A stretch of 64,000 bases of DNA from an uncultured Collinsella sp. Its GTDB lineage: Bacteria; Actinomycetota; Coriobacteriia; Coriobacteriales; Coriobacteriaceae. A model generated the notes under the pieces. That model did no database searches. It had not been told where the DNA came from and worked only from the letters and a program-made list of their open reading frames with translations. The DNA is taken from positions 10,043-74,042 of the forward strand of contig UQPI01000002.1 in NCBI GenBank assembly GCA_900542945.1, given 5' to 3'. Positions 61,229 through 64,000 of the stretch are shown one piece after another (the first letter of the stretch is position 1; the number at the start of each line of letters is the position of its first letter). A program made the translations under genes and the position numbers.

Positions 61229-62065
61229 CTACTGGACACCAAGCACTCCAAAGAACGCGCCGGCGATACTCACGAGTAGGATCACGAGCATGATGAGCAG
61301 CGGATTCATCTTCTTCTTGAGCATGAGATAGACAATTCCAAACAGCCCCATCGTGACAAAGCCCGGGAAGATTCCGTTGAGCAGCTCGGCGAGCGTCTGA
61401 GCGCCATCGCCCGCGCCGACCATGAGCGGAATGTCCACGGTGACCATCTCCATGGTCATAGCGCCGATCACCATGGCGCCCATGATAGAGGCCATCTTGA
61501 CGATCGTGTCCATAATGCCCGATTCCTGGACCTTGCTGATCATGTCCGAGCCAAAGCGATATCCCACAAACGTCAGCAGGTAACGGATGATGTAGTGGGG
61601 GACGTTGAACACGAGCAGGAACAAAATCGGGCCAAGAATAGAGCCCTGCAGCGCCAGCGACGTGCCGACACCCGTTGCCAAAATTCGCAGCGTACCCCAG
61701 TAGAAGGCATCGCCCACGCCGGACAGCGGTCCCATCAAAGCAAGCTTGACATTAGAGATCGCGCTCGTGTCAAAGTTATCTTCGGTGGCGTTGACTTCTT
61801 CCATTGCGGCAGCAATGGACATGGGGAGCGTCGAGATATACGGCGTGACGTTATAGAGCTCCATATGGCGCTTGAGTGCGGCCTTAAAGTCCGCGTCCTG
61901 CGGATACAGCTTGCGAAGGATCGGCATAAGGGCCCACATAAAGCCGATATGGCCCATACGCTCGTAGTTCCAGGAATGCTCATAGGGAATCGAGCGCCAG
62001 AACAGCTTCTTAAGGTCTGCGCGGGAAATCAGCCCGTCGTAAGAAGACTCAAACTTAAAACTCAT
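61229..62065 (-). CDS. PTS mannose-family IID component
   Basis: A 278-aa IID protein; the ATG follows GGGAGTGG and overlaps the IIC gene by 11 bp. Seen are FWRSIPYEHSWNYERMGHIGFMWALMPILR, split as typical IID N-terminus, MGPLSGVGDAFYWGTLRI (the conserved P-L-x-G-x-G-D block), and membrane helices in the C-terminal third. It forms the sugar-passing membrane complex with IIC. Confidence 0.93.
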   Translation of the reverse strand: MSFKFESSYDGLISRADLKKLFWRSIPYEHSWNYERMGHIGFMWALMPILRKLYPQDADFKAALKRHMELYNVTPYISTLPMSIAAAMEEVNATEDNFDTSAISNVKLALMGPLSGVGDAFYWGTLRILATGVGTSLALQGSILGPILFLLVFNVPHYIIRYLLTFVGYRFGSDMISKVQESGIMDTIVKMASIMGAMVIGAMTMEMVTVDIPLMVGAGDGAQTLAELLNGIFPGFVTMGLFGIVYLMLKKKMNPLLIMLVILLVSIAGAFFGVLGVQ

Positions 62066-62846
62066 CGAACCCACTCCCAATCGCAGGATCCTCGGTTGCC
62101 ACTGCGGGCTGCTCCGCCTTTTTCTTGTCACCCAAAACCGTCATCGCGACGACGATAATCGCGGCAAAGATCGCCACGCCCGTCGTGCTAATGCCAAAGT
62201 AGGCGACGAGGAAGAAGCCAGCGAAGAAGAACGGAGCCACTGTTTTGTTCATAATCATCTGCGCCAGCATCGCAAAGCCGAGTGCGGGCAAGAAGGCGGC
62301 GGCGACATCCATGCCGGTCTGAACGAAATCGGGGATGATGTTGAGCAGGCTGGCAACAGCATCGGCGCCAAAGAAGAATGCCAGGGGAATGATCAGCAGG
62401 CCGCACCAGCTCTGCGCGTAACCGGCGATGAGCATGTTGCGCGTGATGGCCTTGGTGTCTCCGTCCTCGACGTTTTTGTCGATACGGTGCACCAGCAGCA
62501 GCATGACCGGCTGGCCCAGGGCCGTATCGAGCGCCAGGACGATCGTTGCGATGGGAATGCCCAGGGTCAGGGCCGCCGAAGCGTCCGCGCCGGCCTGCAT
62601 GGCAAGCGACACACCCAGAATGGTTCCGGAAATCGTATCGGGCGGGTTATACGCACCGACCGAGATGGCACCGACCATGGCAAGCTCCATCGTGGCGCCC
62701 ATAATGGTGCCGGTCACCACATCGCCCATGACAAGGCCGACCAACGGTCCGAGCACAATGGGGCGCTGAAGGTAACTCGTACCGGTCAGCCACTCGGAAT
62801 AGCCCAAAAGGGCAATCAGGAAAATCAGAATCGTCTTGATAACCAT
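62055..62846 (-). CDS. PTS mannose-family IIC component
   Basis: A 263-aa polytopic membrane protein with about seven spans. It starts MVIKTILIFLIALLGYSEW and carries the IIC block LVMGDVVTGTIMGATMELAMVG, then AYNPPDTISG. It is the sugar channel of the transporter. It lies between the IIB gene (8 bp away) and IID (overlap). Confidence 0.93.
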   Translation of the reverse strand: MVIKTILIFLIALLGYSEWLTGTSYLQRPIVLGPLVGLVMGDVVTGTIMGATMELAMVGAISVGAYNPPDTISGTILGVSLAMQAGADASAALTLGIPIATIVLALDTALGQPVMLLLVHRIDKNVEDGDTKAITRNMLIAGYAQSWCGLLIIPLAFFFGADAVASLLNIIPDFVQTGMDVAAAFLPALGFAMLAQMIMNKTVAPFFFAGFFLVAYFGISTTGVAIFAAIIVVAMTVLGDKKKAEQPAVATEDPAIGSGFDEF

Positions 62847-62854
62847 GACAGCCC

Positions 62855-63325
62855 CTAACCGATGACCTTTGCGGCGTCAGTCTTCGCATCCGCCGGAATC
62901 ATCTGAATGAACAGCTCATAGCCCTCGCCGAGTAGCTCCTTCACGTAGGCCTCGTTCTCGGGCGTAAGGAATACGCTCGTCGAGACCTGGCGGGCATCCT
63001 CGCTAAAGGCCACATTGCCGAGGTTGATCTTCTTGACGCCCATCGCCTTGGCGACGGCACCGGCCTGTTGGATCGTCTCGCAAACCACGAAGAGCTTGTA
63101 CTTGTCGGTCACACCGCTCTGGAGCGCCTTGACGGCATCCTCGGTGTTTTTGACGACGACCTTACATCCTTCGGGCTTTGCAAGGGACAGGGCCTGCAGA
63201 CGAAGCTTGTCGTTGAGGACCGTGTCGCTCACTAACAGGATGCAGTCGGCACCCAGAGCCGAGGTCCAGCTAACGGCAACCTGGCCGTGAAGCAGTCGAT
63301 AGTCCACGCGAATCATCTGAATCAT
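62855..63325 (-). CDS. PTS mannose-family IIB component
   Basis: A 156-aa cytoplasmic protein starting MIQMIRVDYRLLHGQVAVSW; His13 in R-L-L-H-G-Q is the phosphorylation site. AGGAG precedes the ATG. It passes phosphate from IIA to the incoming sugar. The length and motif match the mannose/fructose/sorbose family. Confidence 0.93.
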   Translation of the reverse strand: MIQMIRVDYRLLHGQVAVSWTSALGADCILLVSDTVLNDKLRLQALSLAKPEGCKVVVKNTEDAVKALQSGVTDKYKLFVVCETIQQAGAVAKAMGVKKINLGNVAFSEDARQVSTSVFLTPENEAYVKELLGEGYELFIQMIPADAKTDAAKVIG

Positions 63326-63341
63326 GATGTGCTCCTAACGA

Positions 63342-63758
63342 TTAAAACTCATCGAGTTCGGCCTGCCCCAGCAGGTCGTTGACGTACTTGACCTTGGTGT
63401 CGTCCGCCTCGACGATCTGGCGAATGGCCTCATCGATCGGGGTGGAGTCGGGCGCGAACAGCAGCTGAATAAGGAGCGGCAGGTTCATATTGGTCACCAG
63501 GTGCGTGTTGGGGCGCGTCTGGACGATCTTGGTGAACTCGTTGTTGACGCTGCCGCCAAAGAGGTCGGTGCAAACGACGACCTCATCGTCCGCGGCAAAG
63601 CCGTCCAGAATCGATGCGGCCTCCTTGACCAGGTCCTCGTTTCCGTCGACATACATAGACAGCGCATGGACGTTCTCGCGCTCGCCCGAGAGTAGCCCAA
63701 TGCTCTCGACGATTCCGGACGCAAAATGAGCATGGGATGCAACGATAAACTGCCTCAT
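63342..63758 (-). CDS. PTS mannose-family IIA component
   Basis: A 138-aa protein starting MRQFIVASHAHFASGIVESI behind AAAGGGG; His9 is the likely phospho-acceptor. CTDLFGGSVNNEF matches the IIA core. It takes phosphate from HPr. It is the first PTS gene after the SIS-domain gene and ends 16 bp before IIB. Confidence 0.92.
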   Translation of the reverse strand: MRQFIVASHAHFASGIVESIGLLSGERENVHALSMYVDGNEDLVKEAASILDGFAADDEVVVCTDLFGGSVNNEFTKIVQTRPNTHLVTNMNLPLLIQLLFAPDSTPIDEAIRQIVEADDTKVKYVNDLLGQAELDEF

Positions 63759-63852
63759 TCGATTCCCCTTTCTTGCGAACTTCGGCATAAAAATGCCCGG
63801 ACGCATGCGCCCGGGCAGGGTGCTTCTTGATCAGTAGCTAATTTGTCGCCGA

Positions 63853-64000
63853 TTAGTAATCGAACTGGTGATAGTAGCGACGGTAGTTGAGGTTGTGCTT
63901 GGTGACCGTCTCGTAGTAAGCGGCAAGGCGATCGGTGATCAGCGAGGAGAGGATCCACGGAGACACGATGACGCGGAACTCGTCGTCAAGGCCCGGGATC
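63853..64000 (-). CDS. C-terminus of SIS-domain deglycase/isomerase-like protein (cut by window edge)
   Basis: The last 48 codons of a protein ending PWILSSLITDRLAAYYETV then NLNYRRYYHQFDY. The R-R-Y-Y/M-x-x-x-x-Y ending and the preceding helix are typical of SIS-domain enzymes such as FrlB/GfrF deglycases and related aminosugar isomerases. It is upstream of the PTS and epimerase genes on the same strand, fitting a catabolic role for the imported compound. With only the tail visible the assignment is tentative. Confidence 0.55.
   Translation of the reverse strand, partial: IPGLDDEFRVIVSPWILSSLITDRLAAYYETVTKHNLNYRRYYHQFDY

Overview
The window looks like a chromosome segment of a high-GC Gram-positive of the class Coriobacteriia, most likely Collinsella or a close relative. 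This is inferred from general character: a sortase-type surface protein with an MPATG signal, mannose-family PTS, a HisZ-HisG fusion, DUF4143-type ATPases, high-GC core genes and unusually large intergenic hairpins. No rRNA gene is present, so the genus is not proven.

Layout. 1-3.4 kb: three metallophosphoesterases, small membrane proteins, and a two-gene toxin-antitoxin-like unit (small partner plus nucleotidyltransferase) behind a 13-bp inverted repeat. 3.4-6.8 kb: a 1117-aa cell-wall-anchored coiled-coil/CAP-domain protein. 7-36.6 kb: a defence-type accessory island. Its first operon (16.05 -> 7.3 kb, minus strand) encodes two membrane proteins, a ClpX-like unfoldase, a helicase-nuclease fusion and a protein (possibly frameshifted) whose C-terminus resembles a PIWI domain. 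Its second operon (33.3 -> 28.4 kb, minus strand) encodes an unknown protein, a soluble VirD4/TraG-like ATPase, a ClpP-like protease with an intact triad, another unknown and an HNH nuclease. Each operon is divergent from a methylase/specificity-like gene (HsdM/HsdS type) that lacks a visible catalytic motif. Between them lie unknown and membrane proteins, an SF1 helicase with a HEPN-like RxxxxH motif plus a WYL regulator, and a complete EcoRV-type restriction-modification pair. The island ends in an AbiE type IV toxin-antitoxin pair.

37-51 kb is mostly housekeeping: a DUF4342-like protein, a two-component system, a VOC protein and an orphan galactitol-type PTS IIB, a TPR-like membrane protein, tRNA-Leu(TAA), two DUF4143 ATPases each preceded by 33-bp-period repeats, a Ppx/GppA phosphatase, a FtsB/DivIC-like protein, enolase, MazG, a YfcE-type phosphoesterase and a LarC C-terminal domain protein. 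51-60 kb is a nearly complete histidine operon (hisZG-D-C-B-H-A-F-I-orf75-E), with a convergent PHP-type histidinol-phosphatase candidate supplying the step that the short HisB lacks. 60-64 kb is a mannose-family PTS operon with an FrlC-like epimerase and a truncated SIS-type protein, suggesting use of an Amadori compound or a similar sugar derivative.

The most unusual content is the 7-35 kb island. It carries its own ClpX-like and ClpP-like proteins (with the ClpP-docking VGF loop and the Ser-His-Asp triad kept), a helicase fused to a PD-(D/E)xK-like nuclease, a PIWI-like neighbour, and a transfer-type ATPase with no conjugation genes. I propose that the two operons form one undescribed anti-phage or anti-plasmid system that was later interrupted by the HEPN-helicase and EcoRV modules. 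This is inference from gene content and arrangement.
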